From: Flammeovirgaceae bacterium
GTDB taxonomy: Bacteria; Bacteroidota; Bacteroidia; Cytophagales; Cyclobacteriaceae
Assembly (NCBI GenBank): GCA_021298355.1
Contig: JAJTEH010000006.1
Span: 62,001 to 126,000 of the forward strand
Length of the DNA stretch: 64,000 bases
Direction: 5' to 3'
Of the stretch, positions 28,222-36,928 are shown in pieces. Position numbers and translations under genes: made by a program. Each line of letters begins with the position of its first letter. The first letter of the stretch is position 1. The notes beneath the pieces are model-generated. The model saw nothing but the letters and a program-made list of their open reading frames with translations. It was not told where the DNA came from and searched no databases.

Positions 28222-29088
28222 TTAAAATATTTTTTTATACTTCCCATCAAAACGCAATTCTACTTTATAATTCTCAGTTCCGGTGCTTTGGGGAATGTTG
28301 ATATAAAGAGGACCTTCTATATCGAATACTCCGTTGTTATTTTGCTTATAGTTAAATAAAACTTTAGGTGTACCTGTATATTGTTCTGTTGATAATATAA
28401 ATTTGGTTCCAGCATTTATCAAATAACCAACAGCCCACTTACCGGGCTTTGCTTCTGCCCCATTAAAGGAAGTTATTTCACAAGTATTTTGTATGCTATA
28501 ATCTGTTCCTTTTGCCGGATAAACATACAATGTCACTTTATAAGTGTAGCCATTGGGAAAATCTTGTTGATCATTTCCAATGTAATTATTTCCTGAGAAT
28601 ACTCCATCGGTGATTAGTAGAATATGTCTTTCATGTGTTTGCGAATGACCACTGTTTCCACCTGTCCAATAAAGATTTGCATTACTGAGATCATAAGTTA
28701 GATTATTTACTACAAGTTCATTAAATGAATCTTTTAAATTGACAGTAATATTAATAGTCTTTTCAACACTGCCATTTTTTACAGTTACTATGGCCGTAAT
28801 TTTTTTTGTGGTCTCAAAATCAAATTTGCTTTTGTCTTTTACTTTTAGTTCTCCTTTTTCTGCATCTACTTCAAATGCTCCTTCCACACTTTCACTGGTA
28901 AGCGTAAAGGTTAATGTTCCTTTGTCTGTAGTGGCTTCTAATTTTCCCAATACAAATCCATTTGCAGGGTTTTCATCTATCGTAACTTCAAAATCTTTTA
29001 CCTGAACTACTGGCGGTGCATCTTCTTCATCGCACGAGTTTAGAAAGGTAAGAGTGGTTAAGGCAACCAGGGCTAAATACTTTTTCAT
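28222..29088 (-). CDS. Cadherin-like domain lipoprotein
   Basis: A 288-residue surface or periplasmic lipoprotein: leader MKKYLALVALTTLTFLNSC with lipobox, then an acidic linker. Residues about 30-120 resemble a cadherin repeat (FEVTIDENPANGFVLGKLEATTDKG..., with GAFEVDAEKGELKVKDKSKFDFE), normally a calcium-binding adhesion fold. The remaining ~165 residues (from FNELVVNN) are beta-rich, contain many aromatic residues and are not recognised. The binding partner is unknown. It is transcribed alone and ends in a strong terminator. Confidence 0.75.
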   Translation of the reverse strand: MKKYLALVALTTLTFLNSCDEEDAPPVVQVKDFEVTIDENPANGFVLGKLEATTDKGTLTFTLTSESVEGAFEVDAEKGELKVKDKSKFDFETTKKITAIVTVKNGSVEKTINITVNLKDSFNELVVNNLTYDLSNANLYWTGGNSGHSQTHERHILLITDGVFSGNNYIGNDQQDFPNGYTYKVTLYVYPAKGTDYSIQNTCEITSFNGAEAKPGKWAVGYLINAGTKFILSTEQYTGTPKVLFNYKQNNNGVFDIEGPLYINIPQSTGTENYKVELRFDGKYKKIF

Positions 29089-29389
29089 ACGTCAAATTTT
29101 TAAATGATTGCTCAAAAGTACTTAGCGGTAGGAAGAACAGATGTTCAATAAAGTTCAATTTACTTTACCTGCGAGAAAACTTATATCATGGACTGGTAGT
29201 GGCTGTTCGTTATAAACTTTAGATGTAAGTAGCCTTACATTAGACTTTACATGGACAAAAGGTATCAGACAGTCTATGGCATGGTGGTAGCACATTGCTG
29301 TATGTTAGTTATCCATTGTTTTCAAATTCATGCAATTGCTTTACGAAACAACAAACCCATACTCTTTCATTAATTCATTATCTTGCACC

Positions 29390-29872
29390 ATGTCTCTTCA
29401 ACCTACTATCGTATCATCACAGCCTTTGCTAGTAGCAGGTCTTAATACCCAACTTAGTTTAACACAGTATACTATTGCTTCGCTTTGGCAAGCATTTATG
29501 CCTATAAAAAATTCTATTCCGAATACAATCAGTAAAGATTTATTTTCTGTATCTGTTTATCCTGATTCTTTTTTTCAACAGGTTAATCCTGCAACACCTT
29601 ATACTAAATGGGCTGCCGTACAGGTTACTTCATTCGATGCTATTCCTCAGGCCTTTCAAACCTTGGTCATTCCTGAAGGTTTATATGCTGTGTTTCATTA
29701 CAAAGGATTGAGCAGCGATATGTCCATCTTTTCATACATTTTTAAAGAGTGGTTGCCGAATTCTGGCTATGCATTAGATAATCGACCGCATCTTGAAGTG
29801 TTAGGAGAAAAGTATAAAAATAATTCCCCCGATTCGGAAGAAGATATTTGGATTCCGGTTATTAAAAAGTGA
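29390..29872 (+). CDS. GyrI-like effector-binding domain protein
   Basis: A small protein (about 160 residues from ATG 29390, 180 from ATG 29330) with the GyrI/AraC-effector-binding fold: KWAAVQV near the middle, IPEGLYAVFHYKG, and IFKEWLPNSGYALDNRPHLEVLGEKY with the final EEDIWIPV strand. Such stand-alone domains bind small hydrophobic or cationic molecules. It has no DNA-binding domain. It precedes the ion channel gene by 74 bases, so it may be the first gene of the polyamine/channel run or independent of it. Confidence 0.8.
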   Translation: MSLQPTIVSSQPLLVAGLNTQLSLTQYTIASLWQAFMPIKNSIPNTISKDLFSVSVYPDSFFQQVNPATPYTKWAAVQVTSFDAIPQAFQTLVIPEGLYAVFHYKGLSSDMSIFSYIFKEWLPNSGYALDNRPHLEVLGEKYKNNSPDSEEDIWIPVIKK

Positions 29873-29946
29873 TCTCTTATCTGCTTGATTTTTTGCTTTT
29901 ACCTGCATTGCGCTTATTTTAGCAGTTCAACTGCCTTTACAACGCT

Positions 29947-30855
29947 ATGCATTCTCCATCTCCTATTAAAGCTTTTACTACAAGCAAACCTTTTCAATCT
30001 TTTGTAAGCCTCATGATTATTCTATGTTCCATCACCTTAGGTGTTGAAACATTTTATCCTCAACAAACAGTAATTTTTATTTTACTCGATTTCTTCTTTA
30101 CGGTTTTCTTTGCTTTCGAAATTGTACTCCGAATTTTTGCAGCTTCTCCTCCTCTGCAATTTTTCAAGTTCTTTTCTTTTAAGAATAAAAAGATTGTAGT
30201 AACCGATGAAGGCTTTTGGAATTGGTTTGATTTTATAATTGTTTCGGTTTCTGTAGCCAGTTTATTCGGGCATTTTTTCGAACATCCGGAGTTTTTAGTG
30301 GTGAGCCGTTTGTTCCGTGTATTGCGTGTATTACGGTTATTAGAAGTAAGCAGCGAGTTAAAAGCAGTAGAACAAAAAATTGTTTCCATCATCCCTACTA
30401 TATTTTCATTTGCATTATTGTTGGGTATTTTGTTGTATATCTACTCCATCATTGGTATTTATTTATTCAGCCACCATCAATACGAAAGTGCAGATTTTTC
30501 TACGCTTGGTGATGCCTTCCTTTCCTTATTTCAACTGATGACGCTAGATGGCTGGAGCGATATGATGCACGCTGCCAGCAAACATTACGATAACAGTTGG
30601 TGGATAAAAGGTTACTTTGTAAGTTTTGTTATTCTTACGGCTATCATTAGTTTTAATGTTTTTGTGGCTGTACTTACTTCTCAGGTACATGAAAAAGTAA
30701 TCGAAGATCAGAAAATAAATAAGAAACAACTCAAAGATATTAAAGGAGAATTAGCCGAAACCGAACAAGAAGTTCAGCAAGGATTTAAGCAAGTGTTAGA
30801 AGAAATTAAATTATTGCGAATAGAAATCGATAAACTAAAGAATCAGAAAGAATGA
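29947..30855 (+). CDS. Voltage-gated cation channel, single-domain (BacNav/Cav-like)
   Basis: A six-helix ion channel subunit that should assemble as a tetramer. Helices S1-S3 occupy about 17-110. S4 carries regularly spaced arginines R121, R124, R127 and R130 (SRLFRVLRVLRLLEVSSEL). The pore loop between S5 and S6 reads TLDGWSD (199-205), aligning with TLESWSM of bacterial sodium channels. D201, G202 and D205 are the kinds of changes associated with calcium selectivity. The last ~55 residues are a charged coiled coil (EDQKINKKQ...KLKNQKE), as in this family. It overlaps the next gene (ATGA), which ties it to the polyamine operon. Confidence 0.9.
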   Translation: MHSPSPIKAFTTSKPFQSFVSLMIILCSITLGVETFYPQQTVIFILLDFFFTVFFAFEIVLRIFAASPPLQFFKFFSFKNKKIVVTDEGFWNWFDFIIVSVSVASLFGHFFEHPEFLVVSRLFRVLRVLRLLEVSSELKAVEQKIVSIIPTIFSFALLLGILLYIYSIIGIYLFSHHQYESADFSTLGDAFLSLFQLMTLDGWSDMMHAASKHYDNSWWIKGYFVSFVILTAIISFNVFVAVLTSQVHEKVIEDQKINKKQLKDIKGELAETEQEVQQGFKQVLEEIKLLRIEIDKLKNQKE

Positions 30856-31679
30856 TTGCTACTAAAGATTATCGACATGAATTAAGAGTACTGGATGAAT
30901 TGCTTATTACTTTCTTAGAAACATTACCACAAGAAGATTGGAATAAAAAAACTGTTGCCGGCAACTGGACAATTAAAGATGTAGCTGCGCATTTATTGGA
31001 TGGCAACTTGCGTATCCTTTCTTCTCTGCGCGATCAACATGCAGAAGAGAAAGTAAATATTACTAGTTATCAGGATTTAGTTGCTTACCTCAATCGGTTA
31101 AATGCCGATTGGGTACACGCCATGAAGCGCATTAGCCCACAAGTTTTACTTGAACTCTTGCGCATCTCCGGTAAAGAGTATTGCGATTATTATGATACAC
31201 TGAACTTACAAAACTTTGCTTCGTTCTCTGTTGCGTGGGCGGGTGAAGAAAAGAGTTACAATTCCTTTCACATCGCGCGCGAGTTCACCGAGAAGTTTCA
31301 CCATCAACAACAAATACGCGATGCTGTTGGCGACCAAACACTTTTAAAGCATAGCTATTATCACGATTTTCTTTCTATCCTAGTTTTGGGTATGCCACAT
31401 GCTTTGCGAGCCGTTAATGTGCCCGAACAAACAGTTTTACGATTGAATATAAAGGGCTTTCAAACTTTTGGTATAGACTTTAGATACTCCGGTGGTTCTT
31501 GGCATATACTGGAACAAACAGGTACTGCATTTGCCGGCTCGGTCACCATACCCGATACGCTTGCCTGGAAACTTTTTACGAAAAGCATTCGTCCTGAAGG
31601 TATTGTAAACAACGTAGTTATAGAAGGCGATAAAAATCTGGCGATCAACTTATTAAATTTAATTGCTGTGATGGCTTAG
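30852..31679 (+). CDS. DinB/MDMPI-fold protein
   Basis: A 275-residue protein of the mycothiol-dependent maleylpyruvate isomerase type. It has an N-terminal four-helix DinB-like domain with metal-ligand histidines in TIKDVAAHLLDG and REFTEKFHHQQQIRDA, then a C-terminal SCP2-like domain (about 185-275). Bacteroidota do not generally make mycothiol, so a different thiol or small-molecule substrate is likely. Its first codon overlaps the channel stop (ATGA) and it is 23 bases from the decarboxylase gene, so it belongs to the same transcript. Its function in the operon is unknown. Confidence 0.82.
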   Translation: MIATKDYRHELRVLDELLITFLETLPQEDWNKKTVAGNWTIKDVAAHLLDGNLRILSSLRDQHAEEKVNITSYQDLVAYLNRLNADWVHAMKRISPQVLLELLRISGKEYCDYYDTLNLQNFASFSVAWAGEEKSYNSFHIAREFTEKFHHQQQIRDAVGDQTLLKHSYYHDFLSILVLGMPHALRAVNVPEQTVLRLNIKGFQTFGIDFRYSGGSWHILEQTGTAFAGSVTIPDTLAWKLFTKSIRPEGIVNNVVIEGDKNLAINLLNLIAVMA

Positions 31680-31702
31680 GCATTTTATTTTTCTTTTTTA
31701 TA

Positions 31703-32116
31703 TTGAAGAAATTATTTGCACTCGTGATACCCGTAGTTAAGCCTAATCCTAACCAACCCGAAAAGCAGTTTGCTTTCGGCCAGCATGCGCTGGGTAAGTT
31801 AGTGGCGTGCTCACCTAACACGTTAGCCGATCTATCTTCGTTTCAACTTTTTATTGAAAAAGAAATTAATCGTCTTCAGCTAAACCCACTCGGAAACGTA
31901 TACCATCAGTTTCCGCAAGGTGGTTTTACGGCTGTAGTATGTTTGGCAGAGTCGCACCTTTCTGTACACACCTGGCCGGAATATAATTTTGTTACGTTCG
32001 ATGTTTTTCTTTCTAACTACCAACGAAACAACGAAGATAAAACACATCAACTGAAAGAGGCTCTTCATGCATTCTTTGGTGGTACGCTAACCGATTATTC
32101 ATTTATTTACAGATAA
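31703..32116 (+). CDS. speD: S-adenosylmethionine decarboxylase proenzyme
   Basis: A short prokaryotic AdoMet decarboxylase, which supplies the aminopropyl donor for spermidine. The self-cleavage site is visible in CLAESHLSVHTWPE: S84 (counted from the TTG at 31703) becomes the pyruvoyl group, and H and E of HTWPE are family-typical. I see no ATG start; TTG at 31703 is used, and GTG at 31724 is an alternative. It pairs functionally with the membrane aminopropyltransferase four genes downstream. The three genes in between suggest a dedicated polyamine pathway rather than a general one. Confidence 0.9.
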   Translation: MKKLFALVIPVVKPNPNQPEKQFAFGQHALGKLVACSPNTLADLSSFQLFIEKEINRLQLNPLGNVYHQFPQGGFTAVVCLAESHLSVHTWPEYNFVTFDVFLSNYQRNNEDKTHQLKEALHAFFGGTLTDYSFIYR

Positions 32117-32121
32117 CACAA

Positions 32122-33378
32122 ATGGTTAGCAACTCTTTTACTGATGATGTAGCTGTTTGCCCAGAGTGTAAACACGTTAATGCGCTTCACTTAAAATCTT
32201 TATCGTATACACTTACGTGCACTAAGTGTTCAACCTATTTTTCTACCGACCCCGATAACGAGATCAATGTAAAATTTAATTTACCCTTTGCGCCTGCTCT
32301 TCCTATTGGTAAAAGTGGAACGTTTAAGGGCGAAACTTTTACTGTGATCAACTGTTCTGTTAAGCGTCATAAAAAATATTATTTTGATTGGCACGAATAC
32401 CAACTGATCAGCCCCAGTAAAAGAGTGTTGTACCTAAGCGAGTACAGTGGAAATTGGAATTGCTTCGAAAGAATTCAAGAAGAAGAAGCGCTTAAAAAAG
32501 TAAAACTGAACTTTGAATACAAAGGAAACAAATACCATTTATACCAGCGTTATTCGGCCAACATGCTGTACGGGCGTGGCGAATATTTTACCGATATGTT
32601 TACCGAATCGCCCGACACGCAGGTGGAAGAATTTATCTCCCCTCCTTACATTATGATTCGCGAAGAGTACCGAAAAAACACATATTGGTATTTTGGTGCT
32701 TATCTCGATAGAAATGAATTGATCACCGCATTTAATCTTACACCTAATCAATTGCCTAAAAAAGAAGGGCGCGGCTACACGCAACCTTTCATCAGCAGTT
32801 TTAAAAAAGATACTTTAATTGGTGTAACCTTAACCTTGGTTGCATTACTTATTACCTTTCAGATTTTCTTTGCGTCTACTGCCAAAAAAGAAATTGTATT
32901 TACTAAGCGATTCAATGGAAACGAATTGGCCAACGGACAATCGTATTTTATTACCGAGCCCTTCGATCTTAAAAACGGCACCAAAAGTTTAGTGCTGGAA
33001 GTAAATGCACCCGTTGCCAACAATTGGTTTTTTGGAGATTTCGTTTTGGTTAATGAACAAACGCGCGCTGAAATGGAATTCTCGAAAGAAGTTTCGTATT
33101 ACTATGGTGTGGACGGAGGCGAGTCGTGGTCGGAAGGCTCTACCAGCGGAAAAGCTTTTCTGTCTAAAATTCCGGAAGGAAAATACCATCTCGTTATTTA
33201 TCCGGAGTTTAGTTTCAGCAATAAAGAATTTACCATACGCGTAATACGAGACGATTGGAACATGAGTAACTTTTGGTCGGCCTTGATTTTGATTTTAATC
33301 TTCCCGACATATTATTTTATCCGATCGCATTATATTGAAGAACAGCGTTGGGCCGACAGCGACTACTCACCTTATTGA
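32122..33378 (+). CDS. DUF4178 zinc-ribbon membrane protein
   Basis: A 418-residue protein. C13, C16, C33 and C36 form a zinc ribbon (CPECKHVN...CTKC). A DUF4178 beta-barrel-like region follows (about 55-130, with DWHEYQLISPSKRVLYLSEY), then a long beta-rich part and hydrophobic helices at about 232-254 and 385-402. The topology suggests membrane anchoring with a beta-rich segment between the helices. DUF4178 genes are, as I recall, commonly found with DUF350 and SpeD/SpeE-like genes; its biochemistry is unknown. It starts 5 bases after speD. Confidence 0.8.
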   Translation: MVSNSFTDDVAVCPECKHVNALHLKSLSYTLTCTKCSTYFSTDPDNEINVKFNLPFAPALPIGKSGTFKGETFTVINCSVKRHKKYYFDWHEYQLISPSKRVLYLSEYSGNWNCFERIQEEEALKKVKLNFEYKGNKYHLYQRYSANMLYGRGEYFTDMFTESPDTQVEEFISPPYIMIREEYRKNTYWYFGAYLDRNELITAFNLTPNQLPKKEGRGYTQPFISSFKKDTLIGVTLTLVALLITFQIFFASTAKKEIVFTKRFNGNELANGQSYFITEPFDLKNGTKSLVLEVNAPVANNWFFGDFVLVNEQTRAEMEFSKEVSYYYGVDGGESWSEGSTSGKAFLSKIPEGKYHLVIYPEFSFSNKEFTIRVIRDDWNMSNFWSALILILIFPTYYFIRSHYIEEQRWADSDYSPY

Positions 33379-33380
33379 TA

Positions 33381-33557
33381 ATGAAAGAAGAATTTAAAGC
33401 CTTACGCTATTACTTTGTTTTCGCAGGTCTTGTGTTTGCGTTCTTTCTCTATTCCGGCTTTATCGGGTGGAAATGGATTGGAAGCACTACTACCGAAAAG
33501 CGAACGGAGAAATCAACTTCTAACTCAGGTTATCGATATCGTTATTTTCACAAATAA
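33381..33557 (+). CDS. Small single-helix membrane protein
   Basis: A 58-residue protein starting at the ATG two bases after the DUF4178 stop. It has one membrane helix (about 9-31, YYFVFAGLVFAFFLYSGFIG) and a short basic tail ending YRYRYFHK. A longer frame from a TTG upstream is less likely, since it would overlap the previous gene. It resembles no family I know; its conserved place in such operons would have to be checked. It may be a small subunit of the DUF4178/DUF350 membrane complex. Confidence 0.65.
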   Translation: MKEEFKALRYYFVFAGLVFAFFLYSGFIGWKWIGSTTTEKRTEKSTSNSGYRYRYFHK

Positions 33558-33580
33558 ATTTTAATCTAAACCTCAACTAT

Positions 33581-33787
33581 ATGGAATGGAAATATGTACT
33601 CGCTTCTTTGGTTTATTCTTTAGTGGGCATCATTATACTCGGTGTATGCTTTTGGATTTGGGAAAAGATTACACCCGAAGATTTATGGAAAGAAATACTT
33701 GAAAAGCAAAACTTAGCGCTTGCTATTGTTGCTGCTGCATTCATGATTTCACTGGCCATTATTATTTCTTCGGCTATACATAGCTAA
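33581..33787 (+). CDS. DUF350 membrane protein
   Basis: A 68-residue, two-helix protein with the DUF350 signature LWKEILEKQNLALAIVAAAF between helices at about 5-27 and 45-66. DUF350 proteins commonly carry two copies of this unit; this one has a single unit and would need to oligomerise. The function is unknown, but the family recurs next to spermidine-synthase-like and DUF4178 genes. It begins 23 bases after the small membrane protein and ends 8 before the next gene. Confidence 0.85.
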   Translation: MEWKYVLASLVYSLVGIIILGVCFWIWEKITPEDLWKEILEKQNLALAIVAAAFMISLAIIISSAIHS

Positions 33788-33795
33788 CTTTTCTT

Positions 33796-35328
33796 GTGCC
33801 TACCTCTGCTCATTCTAACCAGCGCTTTCAGGTAATCTTACTCCTGTCGGTATTTGTGGTGGCCACGTGTGGCCTTGTGTACGAGTTAATTGCCGGCACA
33901 CTTGCCAGTTATTTATTGGGCGATTCTATTACGCAGTTTTCTACCATTATCGGCACGTATTTGTTTTCGATGGGTATTGGCTCGTATATCTCGCGTTATT
34001 TCGAGCATAATTTAATGCGTTGGTTTATCCAGATAGAAATGCTGGTTGGCCTGGTGGGTGGTTTTAGTTCTACCTTGTTGTATGTTTTGTTTAATCAGGT
34101 TGAGTTTTTCCGCTTACTCTTATACGGATCTGTTGTTTTAACAGGTACACTTGTTGGTTTAGAGTTGCCCTTGCTGATGCGCATTTTAAAAGATAAGATT
34201 GAGTTTAATGATCTTGTTTCTAAAATTTTTACGTTCGATTATATCGGAGCGTTATTAGCCTCGTTGGTTTTTCCTTTAGTGTGTGTGCCTTACCTCGGTA
34301 TTTTAAAAACGTCTTTCTTTTTTGGTTTGCTGAATGTAGGTGTTGCCTTGTGGGTTTGTTTATTGTTTAAATCTGAAATACCCGGCTATAAAGTAACATT
34401 CACTTCCGGTGTTTTCTTTGTTATTCTGCTGGCTACCGGTTTTGTGTTATCCGATCGCATTATTTCTTTTTCAGAATCATTAAGTTACTCAGGCAAAATT
34501 ATTGTTTCTACTTCCAGTCCGTATCAGCGCATTATTCTTACTAAGCAAAAAGACGATTTACGCCTTTTCTTAAACGGCAACTTGCAATTCAGCTCTAAAG
34601 ACGAATATCGTTACCACGAAGCTTTGGTGCACCCGGCAGCTGTGCGCACTAAAAATCTGAACAAAGTATTAGTGCTTGGCGGTGGCGATGGTTTAGCCGT
34701 GCGCGAATTACATAAGTATAAAGAAGTAAACGAAATTGTGTTGGTAGATTTAGATGCCGCTGTGGTAAAACTTTTTACTACGCATCAGGCATTAATTAAA
34801 TTGAATGATAATGCTTTACGTAAAGAAAACGTAAGCGTTATACATAATGATGCTTTTACCTGGATGAAGGAAAATAAAACGTTGTTCGATTTGATTATCA
34901 TTGATTTTCCTGATCCTTCTAATTTTTCGTTGGGCAAATTATACAGCCAGACTTTTTATCGCGAGATGAGGCGGTCGCTTCACCCGGATGGGTTGTGCGT
35001 GGTGCAATCTACTTCGCCTTATTTTGCGCGTCAGTCTTTTTGGATGATCAACCAAACCATTGCTTCTTGTGATTATAACACACAAGCTTATCATTGCTAT
35101 TTACCTTCTTTTGGTGAATGGGGTTTTATCATGGCCGGAGCTTCTGTTCCAAAGAGTCCGGTTCGCTCCTACCCTAATAATGTTAAATTCATTAACGAAG
35201 AAACTTTTCAACAACTCCATCATTTTCCTCCTGATATGAGTAAAGTTGAAACAGGTGTGAACAAGCTAAACGACCAGTTGCTTGTGCATGTTTTCGAAAA
35301 AGAATGGAGTGCATACTTGCATGATTAA
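33796..35328 (+). CDS. Membrane-embedded spermidine synthase-like aminopropyltransferase
   Basis: A 510-residue protein. About seven helices span residues 10-235, followed by a complete spermidine synthase domain. Its nucleotide-binding motif is VLVLGGGDGLAVRE (G295-G299), with VLVDLDAAVV and IIIDFPDPSNFSLGKLYS, the expected catalytic Asp region. It should transfer aminopropyl groups from decarboxylated AdoMet, made by the upstream SpeD, to an amine acceptor at the membrane. The acceptor could be putrescine, spermidine or a modified lipid or peptide. The start is GTG at 33796. Its end overlaps the following flavoprotein gene by 8 bases. Confidence 0.88.
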   Translation: MPTSAHSNQRFQVILLLSVFVVATCGLVYELIAGTLASYLLGDSITQFSTIIGTYLFSMGIGSYISRYFEHNLMRWFIQIEMLVGLVGGFSSTLLYVLFNQVEFFRLLLYGSVVLTGTLVGLELPLLMRILKDKIEFNDLVSKIFTFDYIGALLASLVFPLVCVPYLGILKTSFFFGLLNVGVALWVCLLFKSEIPGYKVTFTSGVFFVILLATGFVLSDRIISFSESLSYSGKIIVSTSSPYQRIILTKQKDDLRLFLNGNLQFSSKDEYRYHEALVHPAAVRTKNLNKVLVLGGGDGLAVRELHKYKEVNEIVLVDLDAAVVKLFTTHQALIKLNDNALRKENVSVIHNDAFTWMKENKTLFDLIIIDFPDPSNFSLGKLYSQTFYREMRRSLHPDGLCVVQSTSPYFARQSFWMINQTIASCDYNTQAYHCYLPSFGEWGFIMAGASVPKSPVRSYPNNVKFINEETFQQLHHFPPDMSKVETGVNKLNDQLLVHVFEKEWSAYLHD

Positions 35329-36928
35329 GCGCAGAGATTTTATCAAACAAAGTTTACAAGCTACGGGTGCATTGGCATTAGGTGTAGCGTGGAGCTCGTG
35401 TGCGCAACCTAAGAAAATAAGCGGCACCATCGGCACACCTAATTATAAAATTGGGCACATGCTGCGCAACTTTTCGCTGCCACAAACAAACGAGATTATA
35501 AAAACAGATTGTGTGGTAATTGGTGGTGGTGTAAGTGGATTGGCTGCTTCCAGAAAGTTGAAGCAACTCAACATAGACCATGTATTGCTTGAATTAGAAA
35601 ACAAAGCCGGTGGCAATGCGCAAGCTGGTAGCACTTCAGTTGGCGCTTATCCTTTTGGCGCACATTATGTTACTGTGCCTACTTTACACGATAAAGAGTA
35701 TCTGGATTTCTTACAATCGTGTAAGTTGATAACCTCTTTCGAAAAGGGTTTGCCTGTGCTTAACGATTACCATGTATGTTTTGATTTAAAGGAAAGGTTA
35801 TACATACACGGCCAATGGCAAGAAGGATTGTTGCCTTTACAAGGCCTTTCGAAACAGGAGTTAGCGGGCATACAACGTTTTGAAGAACAAACGCATTATT
35901 ACAAAAACTATACAGGCAAAGATGGTTTGCCTGCTTTTACATTGCCTCTTGCTTACTCTTCGCGCGATCCGGAGCTGTTGCAATTAGATGCAGTTTCTTT
36001 TGCGGCATGGTTGCAAAGCAAAAACATACACGGCAAAGCATTGTACTGGTATTTGAATTATTGCATGGCCGATGATTATGGCGGAACTATCGATACCGTT
36101 TCTGCGTGGGCCGGTTTGCATTACTTTGCCAGCCACCAGGCTAAAGCCTTTAATGTAGATGAAGATGCAGTACTTACCTGGCCTGAAGGCAACAATTGGT
36201 TGGTACAACACTTGAAACAACAAGCGGGTGCTAATATTAAAACGGGTCAACTCGTGTATCAAGTAGAAGAAAAGAGTAATGCCTTGCACCTGCGCGTGTT
36301 TGATATAGAAGCAGCTAACTGGGTACTATACGAAACGCAACACATTATTTCGTGTGTGCCGCAATTTGTGAATCAGCACATGTTGCAAGGCATCGATAGA
36401 AAAGTAAACACACAGGCCTACACGTACGCACCGTGGGTAGTGGCTAATGCTGTTGTTGATACCGATGCTATGCATGGATTTGGTGTGGAGCTGGCGTGGG
36501 ACAATGTAATTTATGATAACGATTCTTTAGGTTATGTGCATGCTAAACATCAACAGCTTGCTCAACGCAGCGTTAATGGAAAAAGTAATATTACGTATTA
36601 CAAACCATTGGTGAAGCAAGAAGCGAAAGCAGCACGCGAAAGCACGATGAAAACTACGTATCAACAATGGTACGATACCATTGTGGCAGATTTAAAGATT
36701 CCGCATCCACAAATAGAAAGCAACTTGCACCAACTCGATGTTTGGTTGTGGGGGCATGGTATGATTCGGCCTTCCGTTGGTTTTATCAATCGACCTACCG
36801 CTAAACTCGACAAACAATCCTATCGCCATAGAATACATTTTGCACATACCGATTTAGTTGGCATTTCTGTTTTTGAAGAAGGTTTTTATTCCGGCACGCA
36901 AGCGGCCTTACAGGTTTTACAAGCATGA
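35321..36928 (+). CDS. Tat-exported FAD amine oxidase-like protein
   Basis: A 535-residue flavoprotein. The start ATG at 35321 gives a clean twin-arginine leader (MIKRRDFIKQSLQATGALAL) followed by SSC, a possible lipobox, so it is folded with FAD in the cytoplasm and exported. The dinucleotide motif is CVVIGGGVSGLAASRKL, followed by LLELENKAGGNAQAGS, typical of monoamine/polyamine oxidases and related desaturases; the C-terminal FAD motif is GISVFEEGFYSGTQAALQ. In this operon it probably oxidises a polyamine or a polyamine-modified product on the outer face of the inner membrane. The substrate is inferred only from context. Confidence 0.82.
   Translation: MIKRRDFIKQSLQATGALALGVAWSSCAQPKKISGTIGTPNYKIGHMLRNFSLPQTNEIIKTDCVVIGGGVSGLAASRKLKQLNIDHVLLELENKAGGNAQAGSTSVGAYPFGAHYVTVPTLHDKEYLDFLQSCKLITSFEKGLPVLNDYHVCFDLKERLYIHGQWQEGLLPLQGLSKQELAGIQRFEEQTHYYKNYTGKDGLPAFTLPLAYSSRDPELLQLDAVSFAAWLQSKNIHGKALYWYLNYCMADDYGGTIDTVSAWAGLHYFASHQAKAFNVDEDAVLTWPEGNNWLVQHLKQQAGANIKTGQLVYQVEEKSNALHLRVFDIEAANWVLYETQHIISCVPQFVNQHMLQGIDRKVNTQAYTYAPWVVANAVVDTDAMHGFGVELAWDNVIYDNDSLGYVHAKHQQLAQRSVNGKSNITYYKPLVKQEAKAARESTMKTTYQQWYDTIVADLKIPHPQIESNLHQLDVWLWGHGMIRPSVGFINRPTAKLDKQSYRHRIHFAHTDLVGISVFEEGFYSGTQAALQVLQA

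Noticed and set aside
30852..31679. Calling this DinB-fold gene a DNA polymerase gene
   Set aside because: The shared name is historical; the polymerase dinB is at 23109, while this protein is a four-helix metal-binding fold.
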